A stretch of DNA of 64,000 nucleotides from Sphingobium sp. 66-54 (GCA_001899715.1 MKWI01000015.1:49994-113993); one strand, 5' to 3'. Counted from the stretch's first letter, positions 17,625 through 26,674 are shown. A program made the numbers and translations. The notes: a model not told the origin generated them from the sequence alone.

Positions 17625-17643
17625 GGGCCGCTGGTCGCGGCCC
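17625..17643 (+). terminator. Possible terminator of the mod operon
   Basis: A 7-bp perfect stem GGGCCGC/GCGGCCC (17625-17631, 17637-17643) with a 5-base loop, followed by GTTTC, lies 66 bases after the modC stop and just before the cytochrome bd operon. The U-tract is weak. Confidence 0.4.
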
Positions 17644-17671
17644 GTTTCGGCATTGCCGGAGGGAGGCGCCC

Positions 17672-19084
17672 TTGTCGCCGTGGGACCATGAGCTTGCCCT
17701 GCTGCTCGCGCGGATCCAGTTCGCGTTCACCATCAGCTTCCACTTCCTGTTCCCGGCCTTCACCATCGGGCTGGCGAGCTTTCTCGCCGTGCTGGAGGGG
17801 CTGTGGCTGACGACCGCCAAAGCGGTCTATGCTAATCTGTTCCGCTATTGGGTGAAGATCTTCGCCGTCGTCTTCGCCATGGGCGTCGTCTCGGGCGTGG
17901 TGATGTCTTACCAGATCGGCACCAACTGGTCGGTCTTTTCGGACAAGGCGGGGCCGATCGTCGGGCCGCTCATGGCCTATGAGGTGCTCACCGCTTTCTT
18001 TCTGGAGGCGGGCTTCCTCGGCGTCATGCTGTTCGGGCTCAACAAGGTGGGCAAGGCGCTGCATTTCACCGCGACCTGCGCGGTGGCGGTCGGCACGCTC
18101 CTCTCGGCCTTCTGGATTCTCTCGGCTAATAGCTGGATGCAGACGCCGACCGGTTACGAGATCGCGGCCAACGGGCAGTTCGTACCCGGCCCGAGCTGGT
18201 GGGCGATCGTCTTCAACCCCAGTTTCCCCTATCGCCTCGTCCACACCACCATCGCCGCCTTTCTCACCACCGCCTTCGCGGTCGGCGGGGTTGGGGCGTG
18301 GCATCTGCTGCGCGACCGGGACAATCCCGGCGCGCGGACCATGTTCTCCATGGCGATGTGGATGGCGGCCATCGTCGCACCGATCCAGGTTGTGGCGGGC
18401 GACCTGCACGGTCTCAACACGCTGGAGCATCAGCCAGCCAAGGTGATGGCGATGGAGGGCCATTATCAAAGCCACCCGGACGGCGCGCCGCTGATCCTGT
18501 TCGGCATCCCCAACAGTGCGGAGAAGCGCGTCGATCTGGCGGTGGAAATCCCCAAAGGCTCATCGCTGATCCTCAAGCACGATCCCGACGCGCCGCTCGC
18601 CGGCCTCGATACCGTGCCGGATGCGGACGAGCCGCCGGTCGGCATCGTGTTCTGGGCGTTCCGCATCATGGTCGGGCTCGGCGTGTTGATGGCGGGGCTG
18701 GGCCTGTGGAGCCTCGTCGCGCGCTGGCGCCGCCGTCTCTACGACTGGCCGCTGCTGCACCGCGCGGCGGTGCTGATGGGGCCGGCCGGCTTCGTCGCGG
18801 TCATCGCCGGCTGGGTGGTGACGGAGGTAGGCCGCCAGCCCTTCACCGTCTATGGCCTGCTGCGCACCGCGTCGAGTGCTTCGCCGCTCGACGCGCCGGC
18901 CGTCGCCGCCTCGCTCACGGCGTTCGTGGTCGTCTATTTCGCCGTGTTCGGCGCGGGCATCTGGTATCTGTTGCGGTTGATGAGCCGCGCCCCGGACGCG
19001 TATGAGGCCGGGCTGGACGGCGCGCCGATCCGCACGGCCGGGATCACGCCCGCCATGGCGGTGATGGAGGGAGACGTGTCATGA
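17672..19084 (+). CDS. cydA: Cytochrome bd-type quinol oxidase subunit I (CIO type)
   Basis: Haem-bearing subunit of a quinol:oxygen oxidoreductase in the inner membrane, used at low oxygen or under respiratory stress. The 470-residue product shows RIQFAFTISFHFLFPAFTIG with the early haem histidine, EVLTAFFLEAGFLGVMLFG, QPAKVMAMEGHYQ, and GWVVTEVGRQPFTVYGLLRT. The Q-loop between these last motifs is short, as in cyanide-insensitive (CioA) oxidases. It starts with TTG at 17672 behind a strong GGAGGGAGG site. It overlaps cydB by ATGA. Confidence 0.93.
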   Translation: MSPWDHELALLLARIQFAFTISFHFLFPAFTIGLASFLAVLEGLWLTTAKAVYANLFRYWVKIFAVVFAMGVVSGVVMSYQIGTNWSVFSDKAGPIVGPLMAYEVLTAFFLEAGFLGVMLFGLNKVGKALHFTATCAVAVGTLLSAFWILSANSWMQTPTGYEIAANGQFVPGPSWWAIVFNPSFPYRLVHTTIAAFLTTAFAVGGVGAWHLLRDRDNPGARTMFSMAMWMAAIVAPIQVVAGDLHGLNTLEHQPAKVMAMEGHYQSHPDGAPLILFGIPNSAEKRVDLAVEIPKGSSLILKHDPDAPLAGLDTVPDADEPPVGIVFWAFRIMVGLGVLMAGLGLWSLVARWRRRLYDWPLLHRAAVLMGPAGFVAVIAGWVVTEVGRQPFTVYGLLRTASSASPLDAPAVAASLTAFVVVYFAVFGAGIWYLLRLMSRAPDAYEAGLDGAPIRTAGITPAMAVMEGDVS

Positions 19085-20082
19085 TCGACCTCACCGTCAT
19101 CTGGGCCGGCATCATCGGCTTTGCGATCGTCGCCTATGTGGTGATGGACGGGTTCGACCTCGGCATCGGCATCCTGTTCCCGCGCTTCAAGGTGGGCGCC
19201 GAGCGCGACATGGCGATGAACAGCGTCGCGCCGGTGTGGGACGGCAACGAGACCTGGCTGGTGCTTGGCGGCGGCGGTCTGCTCGCCGCCTTCCCGCTCG
19301 CTTATGCAATTATCCTGCCCGCGCTCTATGCCCCGCTCGTGGCGATGCTGCTCGGCCTCATCCTGCGCGGCGTCGCCTTCGAGTTCCGCTGGCGTGACCC
19401 GGCGCACCGGCCGGTGTGGGACCTCGCTTTCACCATCGGCTCCACCGTTGCCACCTTCGCGCAGGGCATAACGCTGGGGGCGCTGCTGCAAGGCATCACC
19501 GTGGCGGGGCGTGCCTATGCCGGCGGCTGGTGGGAGTGGCTCTCACCATTTAGCGTGCTGACCGGTATCGGCCTCGTCATCGGCTATGCGCTGCTCGGCG
19601 CCGGCTGGCTGATCTGGAAGACGGACGGGCCACTCCAGGAGAAAGCCTATCGCCATGCGACATGGCTCGGCATCGCGCTGCTGGCGGTGATTGCGCTGGT
19701 CAGCCTCGCCACGCTGGGGCTGGAGGCGCAATATCAACAGCACTGGCTCGCTTATCCCGGCGTGCTGGTGACGGCGCAGGTGCCGCTGGCGACGCTGATC
19801 GTGAGCGTGCTGTTCTTCCGCAGCCTGAAGAAGCGCCAGCATGCGGGGCCGTTCCTTTATGTGCTGGGCCTGTTCGGCCTGTGCATTGTCGGCCTCGGTA
19901 TCTCGATCTGGCCGGACGTGATCCCGGCGCGGCTCACCATCTGGGACGGGGCGGCGCCCTATCGCAGCCAGCTTTTCATGCTGGTCGGCGCGGTGGTGCT
20001 GGTGCCGGTCATCCTCGCTTACACCGGCTGGGCCTATTGGGTGTTCCGCGGCAAGGTGGGCGCGGAGGGCTATCACTCATGA
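19081..20082 (+). CDS. cydB: Cytochrome bd-type quinol oxidase subunit II
   Basis: Second core subunit of the bd-type oxidase; an integral membrane protein of 333 residues with about eight or nine hydrophobic segments. It carries the family motifs YVVMDGFDLGIGILFPRF and VWDGNETWLVLGGGGLLAAF near the N-terminus and RGVAFEFRWRDP around residue 100. It overlaps cydA upstream (ATGA) and the small third-subunit gene downstream (ATGA). Confidence 0.94.
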   Translation: MIDLTVIWAGIIGFAIVAYVVMDGFDLGIGILFPRFKVGAERDMAMNSVAPVWDGNETWLVLGGGGLLAAFPLAYAIILPALYAPLVAMLLGLILRGVAFEFRWRDPAHRPVWDLAFTIGSTVATFAQGITLGALLQGITVAGRAYAGGWWEWLSPFSVLTGIGLVIGYALLGAGWLIWKTDGPLQEKAYRHATWLGIALLAVIALVSLATLGLEAQYQQHWLAYPGVLVTAQVPLATLIVSVLFFRSLKKRQHAGPFLYVLGLFGLCIVGLGISIWPDVIPARLTIWDGAAPYRSQLFMLVGAVVLVPVILAYTGWAYWVFRGKVGAEGYHS

Positions 20083-20195
20083 GCATGCCATCGACCGTCA
20101 CGTTGCGCCGGCTCGGCTGGTTCGCGCTGATCTATGCCGCGAGCGTGCTGGCGCTAGGTGCCGTCTCGCTGCTCATCCGCTGGTGGATCGGCTAA
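20079..20195 (+). CDS. Small bd-oxidase subunit, DUF2474/CydX-like (38 residues)
   Basis: A 38-residue single-span membrane protein encoded immediately after cydB, overlapping its stop by ATGA. It has a short basic N-terminus (TLRRLGWF), one hydrophobic helix ([18 protein letters not shown]) and a tryptophan-rich tail (RWWIG). Size, position and composition fit the DUF2474 proteins that accompany CioAB, analogous to CydX, which stabilises haems in E. coli cytochrome bd. Function is inferred from these features. Confidence 0.85.
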   Translation: MSMPSTVTLRRLGWFALIYAASVLALGAVSLLIRWWIG

Positions 20196-20352
20196 CCCCA
20201 TGCGCCGTGCCCCGCCTCCGCCGCAAAAAGCCGTGAAAACCGCGACGCGCACTGACACGCCCACAGTAAATGATCTTTTCACATTGGCCGGTTATGGGCA
20301 TAGTCGATCTTCAGCGAGTCTTGGGCCGCGCGTGCGGCCATTGGGAGACGAT

Positions 20353-21156
20353 GTGAGCGCAGCGTTCCGTTTTCCACGGTTCTTCATGACGAACGCGGGC
20401 CCCTGCCCCTATCTGCCGGGGCGCACGGAGCGCAAGGTGTTCACCGAGCTCGCCGGCGAGCACGCCGCCGAGTTGAACGATGCGCTCGGCCGCATCGGCT
20501 TCCGCCGCAGCCAGAATGTCGCCTATCGCCCGAGCTGCGTCGATTGCACGGCCTGCGTCTCGGTGCGGATCGTCGCCGGCGAGTTCAAGGCCAACGGCAC
20601 CCAGCGCCGGCTGGTGCGGCGCAACGGCGATCTGATCGTGCGTGCCTGCAAGCCCTGGTCGACCGACGAGCAATTCTCGCTGCTCCAACGCTATCTCGCC
20701 GCGCGCCATCCCCATGGCGGCATGACCGAGATGGACGAGATGGATTTCGCCGACATGGTCGAGCAGACGCCCGTCGAGACCTACGTCATCGAGTATCGCG
20801 AGTCGGACGTCGACGGGCGACCCGGCCGGCTGGTCGGCGCCTGCCTGACCGACAAGCAGTGCGATGGCCTCTCGATGATCTACAGCTTCTTCGACCCTGA
20901 CTGCCCCGAGCGGCTGGGGTTGGGCAGCTTCATCATCGTCGACCATGTGCTGCGCGCCCAGCGGGCCGGACTGCCCTATGTCTATCTCGGCTATTGGGTC
21001 GAGGGGGCGGAGCGGATGAACTACAAGATCCGCTACCAGCCGCTCGAAAAGCTCGGCCGCGCCGGCTGGGAGCGGTTCGATCCGCCGGTGCCGGGCGGGA
21101 CTGTCAAGGCCACGCCGGGCCTGTCGCGCGATCCGGCCGGGCGCGTGCTCAAATAA
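20353..21156 (+). CDS. bpt: Aminoacyl-tRNA-protein transferase (Bpt/Ate family)
   Basis: Transfers leucine or arginine from tRNA to the N-terminus of acceptor proteins, marking them for ClpAP under the N-degron rule. The 267-residue product contains the conserved cysteine-rich start [34 protein letters not shown] near residue 60, and the late GNAT-like block [17 protein letters not shown]. Bacterial Ate-like enzymes of this kind are usually leucyl transferases (Bpt). GTG at 20353 with GGGAG five bases upstream gives the conserved N-terminus. The open frame back to 20158 was rejected. Confidence 0.88.
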   Translation: MSAAFRFPRFFMTNAGPCPYLPGRTERKVFTELAGEHAAELNDALGRIGFRRSQNVAYRPSCVDCTACVSVRIVAGEFKANGTQRRLVRRNGDLIVRACKPWSTDEQFSLLQRYLAARHPHGGMTEMDEMDFADMVEQTPVETYVIEYRESDVDGRPGRLVGACLTDKQCDGLSMIYSFFDPDCPERLGLGSFIIVDHVLRAQRAGLPYVYLGYWVEGAERMNYKIRYQPLEKLGRAGWERFDPPVPGGTVKATPGLSRDPAGRVLK

Positions 21157-21171
21157 GCGCCGCGCTCTCCT

Positions 21172-21666
21172 TCAGTTCGACCCCGCCAAAGCTGGCATGA
21201 TCGCCGCGCACAGCGCTTCCAGGCCCTGCGCATCCGCCTCGTCGAAGCGGCCGATATGGGGACTGTCGAGGTCCAGCACGCCAAGGAGCCGGCCCTTATG
21301 GACCAGCGGCACAACGATCTCGGAAGCCGAGGCGGCGTCGCAGGCGATATGGCCGGGAAAGGCGTTCACATCCGGGACGAGCTGCGTCATCCGCGTGGTG
21401 GCCGCCGTCCCGCAGACACCGGCGCCGAGGGGAATACGGATGCAGGCCGGCTTGCCCTGGAACGGGCCGAGCACCAGCTCCCCGCCGACCAGCCGATAGA
21501 AGCCCGCCCAGTTGAGGTCCGGCAGATAGTGCCAGATCAGCGCGGCGACATTGGCCATGTTGGCGATCGGGTCCGGCTCGCCCGCGACGAGCGCGGCGGC
21601 GGCGGCGCGCAGATCGGCATGGAGTGCGACTTTGTCATCGGTGATGACGGGCGTGAAAACGTGCAT
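21172..21666 (-). CDS. msrC: Free methionine-(R)-sulfoxide reductase, GAF type
   Basis: Reduces free methionine-R-sulfoxide, an oxidative damage repair activity. The 164-residue GAF-domain protein has the conserved cysteines in ACIRIPLGAGVCGTAA and HIACDAASASEIVVPLV, the same spacing as E. coli fRMsr (YebR), followed by GVLDLDSPHIGRFDEAD. It is convergent with bpt, with only 15 bases between stops. Confidence 0.93.
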   Translation of the reverse strand: MHVFTPVITDDKVALHADLRAAAAALVAGEPDPIANMANVAALIWHYLPDLNWAGFYRLVGGELVLGPFQGKPACIRIPLGAGVCGTAATTRMTQLVPDVNAFPGHIACDAASASEIVVPLVHKGRLLGVLDLDSPHIGRFDEADAQGLEALCAAIMPALAGSN

Positions 21667-21781
21667 GGCGCCGATGTAGGCCGCGCCGGGCTGGGGCGCC
21701 AGAGCGGATCGGAGGGCGCAATGGGTTGCGCGGGGTAGGGGCCTTCGCGTAGGGCGAGCCCTCCATCAACGAGGAACGACC

Positions 21782-21985
21782 ATGGCAGGCGCGATCAAGC
21801 TTACGCTCACCGAGGATGAGGCCGAGATCCTCATCGACGCGCTCGAGGCCGATCTGGAAGGCTATGTCGAGGCGGCCAAGGAAGCCCGCGGCAACAATAA
21901 TCGCGCGGACGTGGAGACCTTCACCGAGGCTGCCCAGCGCATCCAGGCCCTGATGACGCGGCTACGCGAACTGGTCGGCGAATAA
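21782..21985 (+). CDS. Conserved-looking small acidic protein, unknown function
   Basis: A 67-residue, strongly acidic and helical protein (LTLTEDEAEILIDALEADLE, then an alanine/arginine-rich second helix ending LMTRLRELVGE). No cysteine, no signal peptide, no motif I recognise; a two-helix hairpin is plausible. A purine-rich GAGGAACGA precedes the ATG. It stands alone between msrC (-) and a repeat-rich gap. I consider it a real gene on composition and start context, without a functional claim. Confidence 0.65.
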   Translation: MAGAIKLTLTEDEAEILIDALEADLEGYVEAAKEARGNNNRADVETFTEAAQRIQALMTRLRELVGE

Positions 21986-22096
21986 GCGCGGCAGGCGCGG
22001 GCGTGACGCTGCGCCCGTGTGTGTGACTCCTGTCGCGTGGAGCGCGTCCGCGAAACGCGAGCTGCAATCTACGCCGGATAGACCGCCCTCCACCTA

Positions 22097-22121
22097 TCTC
22101 GACTTCACTCGATACGAACGG
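22097..22121. repeat. Diverged family 2 half-unit
   Basis: TCTCGACTTCACTCGATACG plus AACGG matches one arm of the 28-bp inverted repeat at 16154-16181 with two substitutions. No second arm is nearby. Confidence 0.6.
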
Positions 22122-22306
22122 AAAACATGTGCTTCTGCGAAGGTGGGGGGCGCAAATCCCATCCCGTTCGCCCCGAGCGTTCGAAGGGTCATTCTTCTTC
22201 CGGGATATCCGCCTCAAAATGACAGCCTTTCGACGCGCGCGAGAACGGCGTTTTCGCTGTCGAACACATTTTGGGGTTCGTCCGCACGCGATGGAATCAG
22301 GGCACT

Positions 22307-22377
22307 TGCGGAAGCAGGAGCCGAGGGCCCAGCCGCGGTGCCTTGCCGCCCTGGGCTCCTGCTTGCACAGGAGCACG
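22307..22377. repeat. Dispersed repeat family 1, full copy
   Basis: Contains GCGGAAGCAGGAG, GGGCCCAGCCGCGGTGCC, GCCCTGGGCTCCTGC and a closing CACAGGAGCACGG, the same order of blocks as the copies at 4.0 and 8.1 kb. It lies 67 bases beyond the arfB stop. Confidence 0.75.
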
Positions 22378-22444
22378 GTGTTCTTTTCTGAACTGTCAGC
22401 CTCAGGATTGTTGGCCAGAACCGGCTGACGGCCAAGAAAGGCCC

Positions 22445-22849
22445 TCAATCCCCCGTCACCCGCCCGCGCCCGGCCTTCACAGCGCTGCGGGCCTTTTTCG
22501 CGTCCACCCGGCGCGCTCTGGCGGCCTTGGATGGCTTGGTCTTGATCCGCCGGGCGTCGCGCTCGTCGGCTTTGTCGAGCATCGCGGTCAGCCGGGCGCG
22601 GGCATCCTCGCGGTTGGCCTCCTGCGTGCGGAAGCGCTGAGCGAGGATGACCAGCACCCCTTCGCGTGTCAGTCGCGAGCCGGCGATGGTCTTGAGGCGC
22701 CGGTAGCTCTCCGGCGAGAGGCCGAGGCGGAAGACGTTGACGCGCAGTTGCACCGCGCTCGCCACCTTGTTGACATTCTGACCGCCTGGGCCGCTGGCGG
22801 TGATGAACCGCTCCTCGATCGCGTCGTCGGGGATGGATCGCTCAGCCAT
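22445..22849 (-). CDS. arfB: Alternative ribosome-rescue factor / peptidyl-tRNA hydrolase ArfB
   Basis: Hydrolyses peptidyl-tRNA on ribosomes stalled without a stop codon. The 134-residue product has the catalytic GGQ in ITASGPGGQNVNKVASAVQ and ends with the basic, lysine/arginine-rich tail (IKTKPSKAARARRVDAKKAR) that ArfB inserts into the empty mRNA channel. Start ATG 22849 overlaps the rluA-family stop by 8 bases; a longer frame to 23044 was rejected. It forms an operon with the pseudouridine synthase. Confidence 0.92.
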   Translation of the reverse strand: MAERSIPDDAIEERFITASGPGGQNVNKVASAVQLRVNVFRLGLSPESYRRLKTIAGSRLTREGVLVILAQRFRTQEANREDARARLTAMLDKADERDARRIKTKPSKAARARRVDAKKARSAVKAGRGRVTGD

Positions 22850-23600
22850 GGTCCGGTGCGGCGGCTTGCGTATCCAGCGCTTCGGCGTCGGCAAAGCCGC
22901 CCTCGGCGAAGCCGGGCGGGATGGGTGCGACGGCGGCGGCCGGCGGCTTGCTTCCACGCGGCAGCGAGAGGCTGCGCGCATGGAGCAATAGCCCGCCGCG
23001 CCAGCCGGAGCTGCCCTGCGGCGCGCGATAGACCAGGTCGCCAAGGATACCGAGGCCCAGTCCGTGCAACGCGTGGGCGCGCAGTTGATGCGTGCGGCCG
23101 GTCTCGGGCTCGAAGCGGATGAGGGACCGCCCGTCGCGCGCGGCGAGCAGATGCCACCGGGTGATCGCGGCCTTACCCTTGGCGTCCGGCGTCATTCGCC
23201 AGCCGGCTTCGCGCGTGCTGGTCTTGCCGAGCGGCAGGTCGATGAGCCCTTCCGTCTCCGCCGGCACGCCGTCCAGCACCGCCAGATAGCTCTTGCTAAC
23301 CTGCCGCGCCGCGAAAGCGTCGGCAAAGCGCCTGGCCGCCTTGGGGTTGCGGGCGAGCAGCAGGCAGCCGCTGGTGTCGCGGTCCAGCCGATGTACGGCG
23401 ACTGGCCAGCGCTGGAAGCCGAAGGTCAGCGAGGCGAGGTGGTTCTCCAGGCTGAGGCCGCCATCGCGTGGCGGATCGACCGGCAGGCCGGCGGGCTTGT
23501 CGAGGATGATCGCCTCGCCGTCGATGAACAGCACGCGGTCGGTGATCGGCGAGAGGCCGCCGGCCGGGGCGCGGCGCGAGGATCGGGAGTTGACGGACAT
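22842..23600 (-). CDS. RluA-family RNA pseudouridine synthase
   Basis: Isomerises uridine to pseudouridine in rRNA or tRNA. The 252-residue product contains the catalytic motif VHRLDRDTSGCLLLARN with its active-site aspartate, ILDKPAGLPVDPP near the N-terminus, and FEPETGRTHQLRAHALHGLG in the second half. There is no S4 domain in front, so the RluA or TruC-like group is most likely; the target base is not predictable. It is co-transcribed with arfB. Confidence 0.9.
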   Translation of the reverse strand: MSVNSRSSRRAPAGGLSPITDRVLFIDGEAIILDKPAGLPVDPPRDGGLSLENHLASLTFGFQRWPVAVHRLDRDTSGCLLLARNPKAARRFADAFAARQVSKSYLAVLDGVPAETEGLIDLPLGKTSTREAGWRMTPDAKGKAAITRWHLLAARDGRSLIRFEPETGRTHQLRAHALHGLGLGILGDLVYRAPQGSSGWRGGLLLHARSLSLPRGSKPPAAAVAPIPPGFAEGGFADAEALDTQAAAPDHG

Positions 23601-23623
23601 GAGCGAGCCTATAGGGCTTGGCC

Positions 23624-24652
23624 ATGAGCGGGGGAAGCGGCATCGGTGGTTCGAGGGGCGGTTCGGGCGGCGCGGCGGCGGCCGTGCGCGGCCGGCAGCG
23701 CCTGCTCTGGGTCGATGCGCTCAAGGGCCTCGGCATGATCGCGGTCGTCGCGGGTCATGTGTGGACGCGCGGCCCGGTGCGCGATGCGATCTATGCCGTA
23801 CATATGCCGCTGTTCTTCCTGCTCTCCGGCTATACCGCCAGCGCGGTCCCGTGGCGCGCATGCCTGCCGCGCCTTGAGCGCGGGCTGCTGCTACCGTTCG
23901 TCTGCTTCTCGGTCCTGCTGCTCGGTGCCGACTTCCTGATCGAAGGGCTGCGGGGCATGCGCCCGATTTTCCCGAATTGGCGGGTGGGGGCGGAGGCGCT
24001 GCTGTTCGCCACCGCCACGCTGCGCGGGCCTTTCACGATTTTCTGGTTCATCCCCTGTCTGTTCCTCGCGCGGCTCGTGTGGAGTGCGGCAGCGGGCGGG
24101 GGAAGGCGGCCGGACAGTCCCGCCATGCTGGTCGGTGCCGCACTGCTGGTCGGCTTGGCATTGGCCGCGCAGAGCCATGGCGGCCGCTCGCCCTTCGGCC
24201 TGCTGGCGGTGCCGGGTGCGCTGCTGTGCCTCTGGCTTGGCGCGCTGTGGCGCCTGCGGATGCCGGTGGAGCGGGCATGGGGCATCAAGGCGCCACTCGT
24301 TGCGGCGTTGGCGCTCGCCACGCTGCTCTGGCTACCGCCGCTCGACATGAAGCAGGGCGATCTCGGCTGGCCGCTCATCTCGCTGATCGGGGCTGCTGCC
24401 GTGACGATGGCGCTGGCCTTGGCGCTGCACCGGGTGCCGGCCGTGGCGCTCCGTCCGCTCGTCGCTATCGGGCGCGCCTCGCTGGTTATCATGTATGTCC
24501 ACGTCGCCTTCATTCACTATCTGGCGCCCTATGCGCCCAAGGCGGTTTTGCTCCCCGTGGCGCTGGCCGGGGCCTGGCTGCTGGACTGGCTGATCCGCCG
24601 GACGGGGCCGAGCCGCCTGCTGCTGCGCGGCGAAGCGAAGGCCGCATATTAA
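23624..24652 (+). CDS. Membrane acyltransferase (acyltransferase 3 family)
   Basis: A polytopic inner-membrane O-acyltransferase of about 342 residues with roughly ten hydrophobic segments. After a glycine-rich leader it has LLWVDALKGLGMIAVVAGHV, the catalytic-histidine region of the family, and YAVHMPLFFLLSGYTAS. Relatives acetylate sugars of surface polysaccharides or periplasmic glucans; the acceptor here is unknown. ATG 23624 preceded by AGGG is preferred to an in-frame TTG two codons upstream. Confidence 0.85.
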   Translation: MSGGSGIGGSRGGSGGAAAAVRGRQRLLWVDALKGLGMIAVVAGHVWTRGPVRDAIYAVHMPLFFLLSGYTASAVPWRACLPRLERGLLLPFVCFSVLLLGADFLIEGLRGMRPIFPNWRVGAEALLFATATLRGPFTIFWFIPCLFLARLVWSAAAGGGRRPDSPAMLVGAALLVGLALAAQSHGGRSPFGLLAVPGALLCLWLGALWRLRMPVERAWGIKAPLVAALALATLLWLPPLDMKQGDLGWPLISLIGAAAVTMALALALHRVPAVALRPLVAIGRASLVIMYVHVAFIHYLAPYAPKAVLLPVALAGAWLLDWLIRRTGPSRLLLRGEAKAAY

Positions 24653-24769
24653 CTTATTGACTCACGACCGCCCGCTGATCGGCGCCGACTGAAACCATCG
24701 AATGACTCGCCTCGACTCGTGGATTCAAGCCGCTTTACGCAAAATTAACCTTTTGCGTTCATTCATCCT

Positions 24770-24777
24770 ATGGTTAA
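24770..24777 (-). promoter_or_regulatory. CtrA half-site upstream of ctrA
   Basis: ATGGTTAA on the + strand is a perfect reverse complement of the CtrA half-site TTAACCAT. A second TTAACC element lies at 24745-24750, in an A+T-richer stretch ending about 60 bases before the ctrA start. Known CtrA autoregulation in Caulobacter makes self-regulation likely; the site assignment is by motif only. Confidence 0.55.
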
Positions 24778-24835
24778 TAGTTGCGATCGGGGCCTGCCAA
24801 CAGGCGCGCCGGACTTCGCCATAAAGGGGCTGCAT

Positions 24836-25546
24836 ATGCGCGTGCTGCTGATTGAAGACGAACCGACGACCGCGAAGGCGATCGAACTGATGCTCACCAC
24901 GGAGGGGTTCAACGTTTATACGACGGACCTCGGCGAGGAGGGGCTCGATCTCGGCAAGCTCTACGATTACGACATCATCTGTCTCGACCTCAACCTGCCC
25001 GACATGCACGGCTACGACGTGCTCAAGAAGCTGCGGGCCGCGCGGGTGCAGACGCCGGTCCTCATCCTCTCGGGCATTTCGGAGATGGACAGCAAGGTCC
25101 GCTCCTTCGGCTTCGGCGCCGACGATTATGTGACCAAGCCCTTCCACAAGGACGAGCTGGTGGCGCGGATCCACGCCGTCGTCCGCCGCTCCAAGGGCCA
25201 TTCGCAATCGGTCATCCGCACCGGCAAGCTGGCGGTCAACCTCGACGCCAAGACGGTGGAGGTGGATAGCAACCGCGTCCATCTGACCGGCAAGGAATAT
25301 GCGATGCTGGAGTTGCTCTCGCTCCGCAAGGGCACCACGCTCACCAAGGAGATGTTCCTCAACCATCTCTACGGCGGCATGGACGAGCCGGAACTCAAGA
25401 TCATCGACGTGTTCATCTGCAAGCTGCGCAAGAAGCTGAGCCTCGCATGCGGCGGCGAGAACTATATCGAGACCGTATGGGGCCGCGGCTATGTGCTGCG
25501 CGATCCCGATGAGATCGGCGACGAGGTGGCGACGCAGGTCGCCTGA
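24836..25546 (+). CDS. ctrA: Cell-cycle response regulator CtrA
   Basis: Master OmpR-type regulator of alphaproteobacterial cell cycle, motility and development. The 236-residue product has the receiver with acidic pocket LLIEDEP, phospho-aspartate in [19 protein letters not shown] (around residue 51), and the lysine in [20 protein letters not shown]. The DNA-binding domain carries [40 protein letters not shown] and [13 protein letters not shown], which are diagnostic of CtrA. Start ATG 24836 follows AAAGGGG. Upstream DNA has a CtrA half-site. Confidence 0.97.
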   Translation: MRVLLIEDEPTTAKAIELMLTTEGFNVYTTDLGEEGLDLGKLYDYDIICLDLNLPDMHGYDVLKKLRAARVQTPVLILSGISEMDSKVRSFGFGADDYVTKPFHKDELVARIHAVVRRSKGHSQSVIRTGKLAVNLDAKTVEVDSNRVHLTGKEYAMLELLSLRKGTTLTKEMFLNHLYGGMDEPELKIIDVFICKLRKKLSLACGGENYIETVWGRGYVLRDPDEIGDEVATQVA

Positions 25547-25903
25547 GGTCGCCCGAGGCGGAGCGTTCCGCCGGATTTTGGTAAACGCGCCGGGTCCGCC
25601 CGGTTGGTGGCGGGTTCGATCCGATCTACCGCGAATAACCGTCTCCCTCGGCGTCTCGACGATGCCCGGCACGAACGGGCGCAGTGCGCTCGAAGCCGTC
25701 CGAGCCGATGAACTCACCGTGTTCCGGGAACCGCCGCGCTTATAGAACTGCCGTGCTCCTGCGAAAGCAGGAGCCCAGGGCGATAGGGTGATGCGGCTGG
25801 ATCCTGAGCTTCTGCTTTCGCAGGAGCATGCCGTTTCCTCCCAGGATCGTCACGGCGAAAGCGGGATCGGGCGAACCCATCCGCCTCCCTCGCCCGCTGC
25901 CCC
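25547..25903. other. Intergenic region with a family 1 repeat
   Basis: About 360 bases between ctrA and the convergent phosphoesterase gene. It holds the family 1 copy at 25753-25830. No terminator with a clear U-tract and no gene was found. Confidence 0.5.
25753..25830. repeat. Dispersed repeat family 1, full copy
   Basis: Begins GTGCTCCTGCGAAAGCAGGA (a complete end hairpin), continues GCCCAGGGCGATAGGGTG, and closes with CTTCTGCTTTCGCAGGAGCA. The central inverted block is more diverged than at 8.1 kb. Confidence 0.72.
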
Positions 25904-26674
25904 TCAGCCGACGGTGCTCAAAAACCAGCGATCCGTGCCCTCCAGCCCCACGGCGGTGAGGATGCCGGAGGCGTAGGCGCCGGTGTCGATGCCGACGCGG
26001 TTGGGCCGCTCCTCGACGTCGGCGGTGATCGAATGGCCGTGGACCACGAAATAGTCGTGCGGCTCCGGGAAGGTCAGGAATTCGTCGCGGATCCAGCGCA
26101 GATCGCGCGCTTCCTGCTCGCCCATCGGTACGCGCGGGCGCACGCCGGCATGGACGAAGGCGTAGTTGCCGATCAGCACCTTCTCCGCCATCCCCTCGAT
26201 GAACTCAAGGTGCGTTTCCGGGATGTTGACCACCAGCCAGTCGCGGAGCTGGCCGAGCGTCATCGTGTCCAGCTCCTCTTCGGCGGCGCCGTAGCTGAGC
26301 AGGGTTTCGCGGCCGCCGATGCGTGTCATGAAGCGCAGCGCGCTTTCGTCGCCGCGCGCGGCCATCAGGAACACCTCCTCGTGATTGCCTTGCAGACAGG
26401 TGCTGTCCGGCCACCAGTCGCGCAGGCGCATCACGAAATCGAGCACGCCCTTGGAATCGGGGCCGCGATCGACATAGTCGCCGAGCAGGATGAGGTCTGT
26501 GCGCTGCGCCGGCCCGCGCGCCAGATCGTCCTCGGCGATGCGGTCGATGAGCTGACGGAGCAGGTCCAGCCGACCGTGAATGTCCCCGATCGCGTAAGCG
26601 CGCCGGCCCTCGCCCAGATCGGGCGGCGCGGCCGGAGGTGCAGGCTCGGCTCTGGATCGGAAGAAGCGCAGCAT
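25904..26674 (-). CDS. Serine/threonine-type metallophosphoesterase
   Basis: A calcineurin-fold phosphatase of 256 residues with the full dimetal signature: AIGDIHGRLDLLRQLI (GDxHG), LILLGDYVDRGPDSKGV (GDxVDRG) and CLQGNHEEV (GNHE), then HAGVRPRVP and VVHGHSITADVEERPNRVGI. This arrangement is that of bacterial PPP-family protein phosphatases or ApaH-like enzymes, so the substrate could be phosphoprotein or dinucleoside polyphosphate. Start ATG 26674 is preferred to a TTG two codons upstream. Confidence 0.87.
   Translation of the reverse strand: MLRFFRSRAEPAPPAAPPDLGEGRRAYAIGDIHGRLDLLRQLIDRIAEDDLARGPAQRTDLILLGDYVDRGPDSKGVLDFVMRLRDWWPDSTCLQGNHEEVFLMAARGDESALRFMTRIGGRETLLSYGAAEEELDTMTLGQLRDWLVVNIPETHLEFIEGMAEKVLIGNYAFVHAGVRPRVPMGEQEARDLRWIRDEFLTFPEPHDYFVVHGHSITADVEERPNRVGIDTGAYASGILTAVGLEGTDRWFLSTVG

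Larger units (their letters stand above)
21986..22444. other. Repeat-rich intergenic region
   Basis: About 460 bases holding a diverged family 2 half-unit (22097-22121), a family 1 fragment (22129-22143) and a full family 1 copy (22307-22377). No gene is supported; open frames here are translated repeats. Confidence 0.6.

Noticed and set aside
136..25830. CRISPR array
   Set aside because: The repeated palindromes are isolated copies many kilobases apart, with no regular spacers and no cas genes.
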